Origin: RPRB01 sp035543115
Lineage (GTDB): Bacteria > Myxococcota > Myxococcia > Myxococcales > Myxococcaceae
DNA length: 64,000 nucleotides
Assembly (NCBI GenBank): GCA_035543115.1
Contig: DATKKF010000027.1
Span: 1-64,000 of the forward strand
Reading direction: 5' to 3'
Below the pieces are notes generated by a model. The model saw only the letters and a program-made list of their open reading frames with translations. It did not search any database and had not been told where the DNA came from. The position numbers were made by a program, and so were the translations under genes. Below, piece by piece: positions 42,277 to 53,405 of this stretch. The stretch's first letter is position 1; each line of letters opens with the position of its first letter.

Positions 42277-44772
42277 ATGTCGGACGAGAAGAAGAAGGGC
42301 GGCCAGTCCGCCACCGCGATGACCTCGGCCATGGGTCCTCCCCCGGCCCTCATCAACAAGGACGACATTCCACAGGTCCTGCCCATCCTGCCACTTCGGA
42401 ACTCGGTGTTCTTCCCGGGTGGGGTCCTACCCCTGGCCGTGGGCCGCCAGAAGACCATCGCCCTCATCAAGGACGCAGTGCGTGACGACCAGCTGATCGG
42501 CGTGGTCACCCAGCGGCGGGCGGAGGAGGAGGATCCGGGGGCGAGTGACCTCTACGCGATGGGGACCGTGGCCCGCATCGTCAAGCTCCTCAAGATGGGC
42601 GAGGACAACTACTCGCTGGTGGTCCAGGGCCTGGCCCGCTTCCGGGTGCTCGACCTGGTGCAGGAGACGCCCTACCTCAAGGCGCGGGTGGAGCCGGCCG
42701 ACGACAAGACCTCCTCGGAGAACGTCGAGGTCGAGGCGCTGGGCATCAACCTCAAGAAGCTGGCCCGCGAGGTCATCGAGCTGATGCCGGAGCTGCCGGC
42801 CGCGGCGACCGAGCTGGTGGAGTCCATCACCCACCCCGGCCACCTGGCGGACCTCATCGCCGCCAACGTGGACGTTCCCATCGAGGAGAAGCAGGCGGTC
42901 CTCGAGACCGTGGACCTCAAGGCGCGGATGAAGCTGGTGCTCGAGCTGCTCAACCGGAAGAGGGAAATCCTCAAGCTCTCCAACAAGATCGACTCCGCGG
43001 TGAAGGGCGAGATGTCGAAGACCCAGCGCGAGTACTACCTCCGCCAGCAGCTCAAGGCGATCAAGGAAGAGCTGGGCGAGATGGGCGAGGAGGAGGAGGA
43101 GCTCGACGAGCTGCAGGAGCGCCTCAAGAAGGCCGGCCTGCCGCCCGAGGTGGAGAAGGTCGCGACCAAGGAGCTCAACCGGCTCAAGACCATCCCCGCC
43201 GCCTCGAGCGAGTACACCGTCGCCCGCACCTACCTGGACTGGATCGCCGACCTCCCCTGGAGCAAGACCAGCGAGGACAACCTCGACATCGAGAACGCCC
43301 GGTCCACCCTGGACGCCGACCACTACGGCATCCAGAAGGTGAAGAAGCGCATCCTGGAGTACCTGGCGGTCCGCAAGCTGAAGAACGACATGAAGGGCCC
43401 CATCCTCTGCCTGGTGGGCCCGCCCGGCGTGGGCAAGACCTCGCTCGGCCAGTCCATCGCCCGGGCCGTGGGACGCAAGTTCGTGCGCCTCAGCCTCGGC
43501 GGCGTGCGCGACGAGGCGGAGATCCGTGGGCATCGCCGCACCTACGTCGGCGCCCTCCCCGGCCGCTTCATCCAGAGCATGAAGAAGGCCGGGACCAAGA
43601 ACCCGGTGATGATGCTGGACGAGATCGACAAGCTCGGCGCGGACTTCCGCGGCGATCCGTCGGCCGCGCTCCTCGAGGTCCTGGACCCGGAGCAGAACAA
43701 CAGCTTCAGCGACCACTACCTGGACGTGGCGTTCGACCTCTCCAAGGTCCTGTTCATCGCCACCGCCAACCAGCTCGACCCCATCCCTGGGCCTCTCCGG
43801 GACCGCATGGAGATCATCGAGCTGTCCGGATACACCTTCGAGGAGAAGCAGCAGATCGCCCGCATCCACCTGGTCCCCAAGCAGCTCCGGGAGCACGGGC
43901 TGTCCACCGACCACATCGCCATCGAGGACGGGGCGCTGCTGACGCTCATCACCTCGTACACCCGCGAGGCGGGCGTGCGCAGCCTGGAGCGGCGGATCGC
44001 CGACATCTGCCGCGCGGTGGCAGTGGAGGTCGCCGCAGGAAAGACCGACAAGCAGGTCATCACTTCGGACCGGGTGAAGGAGATCCTCGGCCCCGAGGCC
44101 TTCTACTCCGAGGTGGCCGAGCGCACCGAGGTGCCGGGGGTGGCCACCGGCCTGGCCTGGACCGCGGTGGGCGGTGACCTCCTGTTCATCGAGGCCACCA
44201 AGATGGCCGGCAAGGGCGGGATGACGCTCACCGGGCAGCTCGGAGACGTGATGAAGGAGTCCGCTCAGGCGGCGCTCAGCTACCTCCGCAGCAAGGCGGA
44301 CGGCCTGGGCATCTCGCCGAATTTCCTCGAGAAGACGGACATCCACCTGCACTTCCCGGCGGGCAGCATCCCCAAGGACGGTCCGTCGGCCGGCGTCACC
44401 ATCCTCACCGCGCTCACCTCGCTCATGACCGGCATCCGCGTCCGCGGCGACACGGCGATGACCGGCGAGGCCACGCTCCGCGGGCTGGTGCTCCCGGTGG
44501 GCGGCATCAAGGAGAAGGTGCTCGCCGCGCACCGGGCCGGCATCAAGCGGGTCATCCTGCCCGAGCGCGTCCGGAAGGACCTGAACGACGTGCCCGAGCA
44601 GGCCAAGAAGGACATCGAGTTCATCTTCGTCACCCAGATGGACGAGGTGCTCCGCAACGCCCTCGAATCCGACCCGTTCAAGGCCCGCGCAGGCACGCCG
44701 GACGGCGGCTCGACCCCCGAGCTGCCGAAGCCAGAGGTCGTCCCGCCCGCGGCGCCCGAGATTCGCGCCTAG
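42277..44772 (+). CDS. lon: ATP-dependent protease Lon
   Basis: 831 residues. N-terminal LON substrate domain (PILPLRNSVFFPGGVLPLAVGR), AAA+ module with Walker A GPPGVGKTSLGQS (about 381) and Walker B MLDEIDKLG, and C-terminal protease with the catalytic dyad Ser in KDGPSAGVT (about 703) and Lys in GGIKEKVLAA. Degrades misfolded and regulatory proteins; M. xanthus carries two Lon proteases and one (BsgA/LonD) is needed for development, so paralogues are possible. The C-terminal tail of about 30 residues is Pro-rich. GGAG lies about 11 bases before ATG. It is followed by a hairpin. Confidence 0.97.
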   Translation: MSDEKKKGGQSATAMTSAMGPPPALINKDDIPQVLPILPLRNSVFFPGGVLPLAVGRQKTIALIKDAVRDDQLIGVVTQRRAEEEDPGASDLYAMGTVARIVKLLKMGEDNYSLVVQGLARFRVLDLVQETPYLKARVEPADDKTSSENVEVEALGINLKKLAREVIELMPELPAAATELVESITHPGHLADLIAANVDVPIEEKQAVLETVDLKARMKLVLELLNRKREILKLSNKIDSAVKGEMSKTQREYYLRQQLKAIKEELGEMGEEEEELDELQERLKKAGLPPEVEKVATKELNRLKTIPAASSEYTVARTYLDWIADLPWSKTSEDNLDIENARSTLDADHYGIQKVKKRILEYLAVRKLKNDMKGPILCLVGPPGVGKTSLGQSIARAVGRKFVRLSLGGVRDEAEIRGHRRTYVGALPGRFIQSMKKAGTKNPVMMLDEIDKLGADFRGDPSAALLEVLDPEQNNSFSDHYLDVAFDLSKVLFIATANQLDPIPGPLRDRMEIIELSGYTFEEKQQIARIHLVPKQLREHGLSTDHIAIEDGALLTLITSYTREAGVRSLERRIADICRAVAVEVAAGKTDKQVITSDRVKEILGPEAFYSEVAERTEVPGVATGLAWTAVGGDLLFIEATKMAGKGGMTLTGQLGDVMKESAQAALSYLRSKADGLGISPNFLEKTDIHLHFPAGSIPKDGPSAGVTILTALTSLMTGIRVRGDTAMTGEATLRGLVLPVGGIKEKVLAAHRAGIKRVILPERVRKDLNDVPEQAKKDIEFIFVTQMDEVLRNALESDPFKARAGTPDGGSTPELPKPEVVPPAAPEIRA

Positions 44773-44806
44773 CGCCGGGTGCCAGCGGCTGCCCCCCAGG
44801 GGCCTC

Positions 44807-44838
44807 GATGCCGTCCGGAGTCCGCTCCGGGCGGCATC
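44807..44838 (+). terminator. Strong hairpin downstream of lon
   Basis: GATGCCGTCCGGAG pairs with CTCCGGGCGGCATC around a TCCG loop: 14 base pairs with one G-T wobble. It begins 35 bp after the lon stop and is followed by ATCCTTTGT, a modest T-stretch. It is the clearest terminator in the window and isolates lon from the kinase operon. Confidence 0.7.
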
Positions 44839-44859
44839 ATCCTTTGTGGGGTCAGGACG

Positions 44860-44887
44860 TTGAACCTGGGGGCGTCACGCGTAAGAT
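44860..44887 (+). promoter_or_regulatory. Possible sigma-70 type promoter for the kinase operon
   Basis: TTGAAC and TAAGAT are 16 bases apart; each matches four of six consensus bases. It sits after the lon hairpin and about 150 bp before the kinase ATG. Further down, CGGAACGTTCCG at 44985-44996 is a perfect 12-bp palindrome that could be an operator. Confidence 0.4.
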
Positions 44888-45038
44888 GCCGGAAACCCTC
44901 GGACCGGGCTGGGGCTGAATCGGCCTCTAGCCCGGGGCCGTCCGAGACCGACATGCCCGCTCCCGCTGCCAGCCCGGAACTGTACGGAACGTTCCGCGGC
45001 TCCCGGGCGTTGGTGCCATTCGGAGGAGCCTCCCACGG

Positions 45039-46822
<1,784 letters not shown>

Positions 46823-46826
<4 letters not shown>

Positions 46827-47779
46827 GCCGCAGCGCGGGGTGGGCGGTCGTCGCCCTGCTGGCCGCATCCACGGTGCAGGCACAGCAGCCGACCGCGCCC
46901 GGCGAGGAGGCGGACCTCGCCGCGGTCCAGTCCGAGTTCGAGTTCGGCCACTACCGCGAGGTGCTGGAGCGGGCCGAGCGTCGCATCGATCGCGGCGGCA
47001 TCGACGAGGCCTCGCTGATCCAGTGGCACAAGCTGGCGGGGCTGGCCGCGTTCAATCTCCGGCGCACCGAGCAGGCCCAGCGCCACATCGCCGCGGTGCT
47101 GCGGCTCGACCCGGACTTCGCGCTCGACCCGTTCGTCTATCCTCCGCCGGCAGTGGCCTTCGTCGAGAAGCAGCGCCAGGCGCTCGCCCCCGAGCTGGAC
47201 CGGATCCGCGCCGAACGCCGGGCCCAGGTCGAGGCGGCGAAGCGGGCAGCCGAGGAGCGTGCCGCGCTCGCCCGCGAGGCCGAGGAGCAGCGCCGGCAGA
47301 TCGAGGAGATGTCGCGCCAGGTGACGGTGCGGACGGTGGAGAAGCGCAGCTTCCTGGTGAACTTCGTCCCCTTCGGCGCGGGGCAGTTCCAGCAGGGCCG
47401 GGTGGCGGCGGGGACGGGCTTCGCCATCGCCGAGGCGCTCCTGGGTATCACCAGCATCGTGGCCTACTTCGCCTACGGCTCGCTCATCGACACCCGCACC
47501 TTTCAGGTGGACAACCGCTTCCCGGGCGCAGCGCCGATCGTCGAGACCGGCATCCCGGCCAACCGCGAGGACGAGGCGAAGGTGTGGCGGGCGTTGAAGA
47601 TCGGCGCCGGCCTCGGCTTCTACGGCGTGTGGGCTGCCGGCGTGGCCGACGCCATCATCCATCACCAGGACACGGTGGTGACCACCCGGGTGGAGTCGCC
47701 GCCGCCGCCGCCCCCGCAAGGGGCCCGGATCGGCCCCGGTCCGGGCACGGTCGGAGCCTCCGTGACCATCCACTTCTGA
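46823..47779 (+). CDS. Envelope protein with TPR-like, coiled-coil and two membrane segments
   Basis: 318 residues with a signal peptide (VVALLAASTVQAQ). TPR-like residues about 32-110 (FEFGHYREVLERAERRID, LRRTEQAQRHIAAVLRLDPD) are followed by a long charged coiled coil (about 130-175, RAQVEAAKRAAEERAALAREAEEQRRQ) and two hydrophobic segments (about 195-220, 255-280), of the DUF5683-like sort. The C-terminus is Pro-rich. It is coupled to the kinase by ATGA and lies 3 bp before the sigma-54 regulator. It may be a kinase partner or target; function unknown. Confidence 0.75.
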
Positions 47780-47782
47780 CCC

Positions 47783-49588
47783 ATGGCCCGGCTGGTCCTC
47801 ACCTCTCCCGGCGGCGACGTCCGGAGCGTGCCTCTCGTCAAGCGGATCACCAGCGTGGGCCGGGGGGCCGAGGTGGACGTGCGGCTCGATGACGCCGGCG
47901 CACCCGAGCACGCGCTCACCCTGCTCTGGGATGGCTGGAGCTACCGGGCGGGGAGCGTCGGCGAGCCGTTTCTGGTGGGAGGCAAGAGGCGCGACGCGCA
48001 CGTGATGAAGGACGGAGACGTCATCCGGGTCGCCAACACCTGGATCGCGCTGTCCCTGAGCGATGCGCCGGGCCAGGCCGAGCCCACACCCGACCCGGGC
48101 CGCCAGGCGCTCTCCACGCTGAAGCGGCTGACCGACTTCTCGGCGCGGCTGCTCCAGTCCGGAGACGTGACCGCGCTGCTCGAGGCGCTGCTCGACGAGG
48201 CCATCGACCTCACCCGCGGGGACCGCGGCTTCCTGGTCCTGACCGAAGGCGAGCAGCGCCGCGTCAAGGTCGCCCGGAACGTCGCCCGGGAAAACGTGGC
48301 CCTGGACCTCGAGCGGCTCTCGGACACCGTGGTCGACCACGTCCTCCGCACCGGAGAGCCCCTGCTGGTGTCGGACGCGACTGCCGACCCCGAGTTCTCG
48401 ACCAGCACCTCGGTGGTCAACCTCAAGCTTTCCTCGGTCCTCTGCGTGCCGCTGACGCAGCGGGGCCGGCCACTGGGGGTGGTCTACGTGGGCAGCGACC
48501 GGGTGGGCACCCACTTCGACCGGCGCGGCCTGGACACCCTGACCATCTTCGCGGCCCAGGCCTCGCTCCTGGTCCAGAACGCGCTGCTCCTCGACGAGCT
48601 GCGCGCCGACAACCGCGGGCTCCGCGAGCGGCTGGAGCAGCAGCGCTTCGGCGACCTGCTCGGGAGCTGCCCCGGAATGCAGGAGGTCTACCGGCAGATC
48701 GAGAAGGTGGCTCCCACCGACCTCTCGGTCCTGGTGGTGGGCGAGACCGGGACCGGGAAGGAGCTGGTCGCCCGCGAACTCCACCGGCGCAGCCCCCGAG
48801 CCGGCGGGCCGTTCGTGGCCATCAACTGCGGCGCGCTGCCCGAGACGCTGCTCGAGTCCGAGCTGTTCGGCCACGTGAAGGGCGCCTTCACTGGAGCGGT
48901 CGCCACCCGGCCGGGGCGCTTCCAGCAGGCCAGCGGCGGCACGCTGTTCCTCGACGAGGTCGGCGACATGCCGCCCGTGCTGCAAGTCAAGCTGCTCCGG
49001 GCGCTTCAAGACAGGACGGTGCAGAAGGTGGGGGACCACCGCGAGGAGCCGGTGGACATCCGGGTCCTCGCCGCCACGCATCGCACGCTCGAGGACGAGG
49101 TGAAGAAGGGCACCTTCCGCGAGGACCTCTATTACCGGCTCGCCACCCTCACTCTCCGCGTGCCGCCGCTCCGCGAGCGAGGGGAGGACGTGGTGGTGCT
49201 GGCCCGCGGCTTCCTCAGGTCCTTCGCCGACACCTACCGGGCGACCGTCCGGAGCTTCACCGCGGCGGCGCTGGCGGCGGTCCGACGTCACCCCTGGCCG
49301 GGGAACGTCCGGGAGCTCGAGAACCGCATCAAGAAGGCGGTGGTGCTCTGCGACGGACCGCTCGTCCGGGCCGAGGACCTGGACTTTCCCGCCGAGGAGC
49401 TGCCCCCGCTCACCCCGCTCGTGGAGGCCAAGGAGGAGTTCGAGCGGGGGTACGTGCTGGAGGCCCTCAAGCGCCACGGAGGGAACCGCGCCCGGACGGC
49501 GCGGGCGCTGGGCGTCGACCCCCGCACCATCTTCCGCCTGCTGGAGAAGATGGAGGACGCGCCGCCGGACCGCGAGGAGGAGCCCTAG
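47783..49588 (+). CDS. Sigma-54-dependent activator (FHA-like, GAF, AAA+, Fis HTH)
   Basis: 601 residues. An FHA-like fold (about 20-95) keeps the GR pair (ITSVGRGAEVDVRL) but the SRxH motif reads APEHA and the NG motif reads VGG, so phospho-Thr binding is doubtful. A GAF domain follows (about 130-265), then a sigma-54 AAA+ domain (about 285-520) with Walker A GETGTGKE, the GAFTGA loop that touches sigma-54 and Walker B GTLFLDEVGD; a Fis-type HTH ends it (GNRARTARALGVDPRTIFRLL). FHA-bearing activators couple kinases to gene control in Myxococcus; placement after a kinase suggests a short pathway. Confidence 0.92.
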   Translation: MARLVLTSPGGDVRSVPLVKRITSVGRGAEVDVRLDDAGAPEHALTLLWDGWSYRAGSVGEPFLVGGKRRDAHVMKDGDVIRVANTWIALSLSDAPGQAEPTPDPGRQALSTLKRLTDFSARLLQSGDVTALLEALLDEAIDLTRGDRGFLVLTEGEQRRVKVARNVARENVALDLERLSDTVVDHVLRTGEPLLVSDATADPEFSTSTSVVNLKLSSVLCVPLTQRGRPLGVVYVGSDRVGTHFDRRGLDTLTIFAAQASLLVQNALLLDELRADNRGLRERLEQQRFGDLLGSCPGMQEVYRQIEKVAPTDLSVLVVGETGTGKELVARELHRRSPRAGGPFVAINCGALPETLLESELFGHVKGAFTGAVATRPGRFQQASGGTLFLDEVGDMPPVLQVKLLRALQDRTVQKVGDHREEPVDIRVLAATHRTLEDEVKKGTFREDLYYRLATLTLRVPPLRERGEDVVVLARGFLRSFADTYRATVRSFTAAALAAVRRHPWPGNVRELENRIKKAVVLCDGPLVRAEDLDFPAEELPPLTPLVEAKEEFERGYVLEALKRHGGNRARTARALGVDPRTIFRLLEKMEDAPPDREEEP

Positions 49589-50131
49589 GTGAGGGCGGCC
49601 CGGGTCGTCGTCGTGCTGCTCGGCGCTGCGCTGGTGCTCCCGGCCTGCCTGCTTCCGCAGGAGGACCACGTCATCCAGCCGCTGCCCCCGCCGCAGAACC
49701 AGCCGCCGCGGATCCTCGAGTCGCTGCTCCAGCCCGCCAGCCGGTTCGTCACGGTGAAGAACGAGACCGACTGCCCGAACCTCGCCTTCCTCGCACCGGT
49801 GTCGGACCCCGACGTCGCCGATACCCTCATCTACAACTTCTACGTCGATCCGGACCTGTACCCCCCCTTCGTCAAGCAGGCGACCATCGCCAACAATGGC
49901 GAGCCGGACCGCTCCGAGCCGGCGAGCTACGAGGTCAGCTTCGCCACGCCGGGCCCGCTGCAGCAGCCGGGGGACCACGTGGTGGAGGTGCTGGTCTCCG
50001 ACGGTGCGCTGGTGAACCGCGACCCGCAGCCGCGGAAGGTGACTCTCCTCGACGGCGGGACCGCACTCGACCCCACCTACGCGGTCACCTATGCCTGGAC
50101 GGTGACCGTCGTCGCCGGGCCATGTCCATGA
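49589..50131 (+). CDS. Lipoprotein of unknown function
   Basis: 180 residues from GTG 49589, which directly follows the activator stop. A hydrophobic leader VVVVLLGAALVLPACLL ends in a lipobox Cys (LPAC). The mature part is beta-rich, with two Cys (TDCPNLAF, near-terminal GPCP) and a DPDVADTLIYNFYVDPDLYPP segment. No family recognised. It overlaps the next lipoprotein start by a few bases, so the two are cotranslated. Confidence 0.75.
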   Translation: MRAARVVVVLLGAALVLPACLLPQEDHVIQPLPPPQNQPPRILESLLQPASRFVTVKNETDCPNLAFLAPVSDPDVADTLIYNFYVDPDLYPPFVKQATIANNGEPDRSEPASYEVSFATPGPLQQPGDHVVEVLVSDGALVNRDPQPRKVTLLDGGTALDPTYAVTYAWTVTVVAGPCP

Positions 50132-51675
50132 GGCGCCGGACCCTGCTGGCCGCAGTCGGGCTGCTCGCCGGGTGCAGCCTGTTCGGCGAGCCCGCCCCGG
50201 CGCAGGGGACCTGTGCCCGGGACCAGGACTGCCCGTACCCCCAGCGCTGCTACGTGGACGGGTGCGGAACCTTGCCCGCCGATCTCCTGGCGGAGGTCAT
50301 CACCTCGGCACCCACCGGGGTGACCAGCGTGGACATGGCGGTGGGCACTCCGGTGGCGAACCTGCCGCTCGTCCTGCCGGACCAGCAGCTCCTCCAGCTC
50401 TCGGTCCGGCGCGGCGCGGGGCCCTACCCGGCCAGCGTGCAGCTCCTGGCCTCGGGGCAGAGCACCTTGCTCCCCGGGCTGAACCGGACGGCGCAGACGG
50501 CAGGCGCGGCCGCGGGCGGAGTCTTCCGGGTGGGCCTCTCCACCGGGCGCTACACCGTGGTGGTGAGCCCGCTGGATCCGGCCGTGCCTCCGGCGCTGCG
50601 GACCGGGATCGACGTGGACGCGGGGGTCACGGCGCTCACCCTCGACCTCCTGGCGGCGGCGCAGGTCCAGACGGTCACCGGGACGGTTCTCGCCGGGCCG
50701 GGGCAACCCGAGCCGGTACCGCCCCAGGTCCAGCTCCTCGCGCCGGATGGACGCCCGCTGTCGGCCCGGGGAAGCGCCGATGTCGCGGGGAGCTTCCAGC
50801 TCACGTTCGGAGCGGGGACCCTCGATGGGGGCGCCGTCCTCCAGGTCACCCCGGGCCCGAGCGCTCTGGGCGCCGTGGCCACGTTCGTGGTGTCCGACCC
50901 GGCGCGCTTCGCTCAGCCGTTCGTGGTCGGTGACACCGCGGCGCCAGTCCAGGTCTCGGGGCAGCTCGTCGGGCCGGACGGCGACCCCGTCTCCGGGGCG
51001 AGCGTCTTCCTCCAGGGGACGGTGGTCGGCGGCGGCTCGGGGAACGTGGGCCCCTCGTTCTCCGACGCCGACGGTGGCTTCTCGCTCCGGACCCTCCCCC
51101 AGCAGGCTGCGGGCACCCTGCAGCTGTGGATCATTCCCCCACCGGGCGCCATCTCCGGACTCCTCACCACGCCGGTGGACGTTCCTCCCGGAGCTCCGGT
51201 GTCCGGGACCTGGACGTGCCCGGTGCGCCCGGTGCTCCGCGGTGCGCTGCTCCTGCCGGACGCGGGGCCGGTGGTGGGCGCGGTGCTGCGCGCCGACCCG
51301 GTGTTCCCCGCGGACGACGTCACCCCGCTGCCGCCCGCCGGTGTATCCGGACTGACAGGCCAGGCGGGGACGTTCGCCCTGCGGCTCGACCCGGCCGTCT
51401 ACCAGCTCGAGGTGGTGCCCCTCGGGCGGCTCCCCGCGCTGCACCGCCTGATCCGGGTCACCTCGTCGGGGGGGGAGCTCGATCCGGTGACCCTCCCGAC
51501 CGGGCGCACCCTGACCGCGCGGGTGGTGCGCGACGCCGGCACGCTGGTGCCGCAGGCGCTGGTTCGCGTCTACCGGCGGGAGACGCTCGAGGATGGCACC
51601 ACGCGGGCGCTGCTCCTCGGCGAGGACGTCTCGGACGAGAGCGGCGTGGTGAGGATCCTCCTGCCCCAGCAGTAG
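50122..51675 (+). CDS. Large repeat lipoprotein (carboxypeptidase regulatory-like domains)
   Basis: 517 residues, ATG 50122 (an ATG at 50128 is also possible). Lipobox LLAGC follows an Arg-rich start. A Cys-rich piece (CARDQDCPYPQRCYVDGCG) is followed by about four beta-sandwich repeats of the carboxypeptidase regulatory or Cna-B type, e.g. VSGQLVGPDGDPVSGASVFLQG and TLTARVVRDAGTLVPQALVRVY. An outer-membrane surface role is likely; peptidase activity is not expected. Last gene of the kinase operon; the next gene is convergent. Confidence 0.8.
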   Translation: MSMRRRTLLAAVGLLAGCSLFGEPAPAQGTCARDQDCPYPQRCYVDGCGTLPADLLAEVITSAPTGVTSVDMAVGTPVANLPLVLPDQQLLQLSVRRGAGPYPASVQLLASGQSTLLPGLNRTAQTAGAAAGGVFRVGLSTGRYTVVVSPLDPAVPPALRTGIDVDAGVTALTLDLLAAAQVQTVTGTVLAGPGQPEPVPPQVQLLAPDGRPLSARGSADVAGSFQLTFGAGTLDGGAVLQVTPGPSALGAVATFVVSDPARFAQPFVVGDTAAPVQVSGQLVGPDGDPVSGASVFLQGTVVGGGSGNVGPSFSDADGGFSLRTLPQQAAGTLQLWIIPPPGAISGLLTTPVDVPPGAPVSGTWTCPVRPVLRGALLLPDAGPVVGAVLRADPVFPADDVTPLPPAGVSGLTGQAGTFALRLDPAVYQLEVVPLGRLPALHRLIRVTSSGGELDPVTLPTGRTLTARVVRDAGTLVPQALVRVYRRETLEDGTTRALLLGEDVSDESGVVRILLPQQ

Positions 51676-51688
51676 CCTCTCGGCCCCA

Positions 51689-52183
51689 TCAGCGTGGCGC
51701 GCGTGCCCGGGCCATCATCCGGTGGAAGCGGTCTAGCGCCGGACCGATCTCCCCCGAGTACTGGACCGCCGAGGTCGTGTAGAGGTCCTCGAGGTGCTCG
51801 AGCTGCCGGAAGAGCTCGGCGAGATCGTGCCGTTCCGGCGCATCCACGCCACAGCTGCGCTCGGCCTGGCGGAGGCGGTCCAGCCATTCCACCCGGAAGG
51901 ACATCCAGGTGGTGTCCGCCAGCGAGGCCGGGGTGATGCCGGTGAGCGCCCGCCGGTGGCCCTCCATCTCGTCGAGGAGCGCAGAGGCACGCTCGGCGCA
52001 CGCCTCACGGTCCAGCGTCGCGGTCCGGATCGGCTCCCGTCGCGGGCTCATCGCCTGCACCGACCGGAAGACGCTGGCGGTGATGAGGATGCAGAAGACC
52101 GACACCACCACCAGGTAGACCGCCAGGACCGCCACCCGGAAGGGGCGGTACCGGGGGTCTCGCACCGGCGCCGAGCGGGCCAT
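51689..52183 (-). CDS. Small membrane-anchored protein of unknown function
   Basis: 164 residues; one N-terminal membrane helix (VAVLAVYLVVVSVFCILITASVF, residues about 17-39) and a helical cytosolic or periplasmic domain with several Cys and a coiled C-terminal half. Six bases separate it from the TPR gene before it, so they form an operon. No known family recognised. Its stop is 14 bp from the convergent lipoprotein stop. Confidence 0.72.
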   Translation of the reverse strand: MARSAPVRDPRYRPFRVAVLAVYLVVVSVFCILITASVFRSVQAMSPRREPIRTATLDREACAERASALLDEMEGHRRALTGITPASLADTTWMSFRVEWLDRLRQAERSCGVDAPERHDLAELFRQLEHLEDLYTTSAVQYSGEIGPALDRFHRMMARARAPR

Positions 52184-52189
52184 GGCGAC

Positions 52190-53353
52190 TCAGGGCTGGC
52201 GCGCGGGCGTGGCGGTCCCCGCGGGGGGCAGCAGGCCCGCCGAGGACTCGGCGGCGGTCTTGAACACCGCGGGGCGCGCCCTGGGAGCCGGGGTGCCGCC
52301 ATCGCCCCGCACCGCGGGCGCCGCGGCGGTGGCCTGCGCAGGCGCGGTCGCCGAGGCGGCGACGGGCGGCGCGGCGTTGCCGGTCGGTCCGGTGGCGACG
52401 CCGGCATCGGCGCCCTCGGTCGCCGAGAGGGTACGCCTGGCCGCGGCGAGCCGGGCCTTCAGCATCGGGGTGAACTGCGAGGCGGGGTACATGCCCAGCG
52501 CTTCGCGGGCGACGGCGGCGGCCTGCTCGGGCTTCCCGCTCTGCTCGTAGGCCTGCGCGAGCAAGGTCATCGCCCACTCGCGGTTCTTGCTCCGCCGGTC
52601 CTTCTCCACGAACGTCTTGAGCGGGGCGATGGCCGGCTCGTACCTGTGCTGCTGGACCAGCGCGTTGCCTAGCATGAACGATGCCTCGAGCTGCTCGGGC
52701 TCCGAGGGCTGCATCGCCAGGAAGCGCGAGAGGTCCTCGCTGGCCGCCGCCCACTCGTTGCGGCGAAACGCGGCCTTGCCCCGGTCGAACGCGGTCTGCC
52801 CGAGCTCGTGCCGGAGGGCCGCAGCCCGGTCCGCCAGGGCCTGGCGCTCGAGAGGATCGAGCTTGCTCTGGTCCACCCGGGACAGCGCGGTGATTCCCTC
52901 CAGCCGCCGGTCACCGGGCAGCTCGGTCATCATCCGGTAGGCGTCGGCGGCCGAGCGGCGTGCCGCAGCCACGGCGGCCTGGTCCGCGCGCTCCTTCTCG
53001 ATGGACTGGGTGAGGGTCCTCAGCTCCGCGACCGCCTTGTCCCGCTCGCCGTTGGCCGCGGAGGCCCGGGCCCCGGAGAGGAGCAGGGCCGCGGTGCCGA
53101 CGAGGAGCGCGAACAGCGCATACGCTGCCGCCGAGGAGAGCATCTGCCGCCGCTCGAAGTCCTTCTGCCTCGCGCCGAACGCCTTCACCTCCGAGTGAAG
53201 CGTCTTCAGGAGGTTGTCGGTGCGGATGACGAGGTTGCGCCCCTCGATCACCTCGCGGCGGATGTCCGCCAGCTCTCGTTCCAGGTCCGTCCCCAACGTG
53301 TCCTCGCGTCCGACGGGTGAGCGGCTCCGAACAGACCACCTCGGGGCCCGCAT
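52190..53353 (-). CDS. Membrane-anchored TPR protein
   Basis: About 387 residues from ATG 53353. A coiled N-terminal region (ELADIRREVIEGRNLVIRTDNLLKTLHSEVKAF) precedes one membrane helix (MLSSAAAYALFALLVGTAALLL) and a series of TPR-like helices (about 190-310, e.g. EWAAASEDLSRFLAMQPSEPEQLEASFMLGNAL). A Pro/Ala tail ends it. TTG 53296 has GAGG six bases upstream and would drop 19 residues; the start is therefore uncertain. It lies 52 bp downstream of mutL. Function unknown; possibly a gliding or envelope scaffold component. Confidence 0.75.
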   Translation of the reverse strand: MRAPRWSVRSRSPVGREDTLGTDLERELADIRREVIEGRNLVIRTDNLLKTLHSEVKAFGARQKDFERRQMLSSAAAYALFALLVGTAALLLSGARASAANGERDKAVAELRTLTQSIEKERADQAAVAAARRSAADAYRMMTELPGDRRLEGITALSRVDQSKLDPLERQALADRAAALRHELGQTAFDRGKAAFRRNEWAAASEDLSRFLAMQPSEPEQLEASFMLGNALVQQHRYEPAIAPLKTFVEKDRRSKNREWAMTLLAQAYEQSGKPEQAAAVAREALGMYPASQFTPMLKARLAAARRTLSATEGADAGVATGPTGNAAPPVAASATAPAQATAAAPAVRGDGGTPAPRARPAVFKTAAESSAGLLPPAGTATPARQP

Positions 53354-53405
53354 TCCAAGCGCCGCTCGCTCGGCCCCCTGGTCGCGCGACGAGGGGGGTT
53401 CGGGC

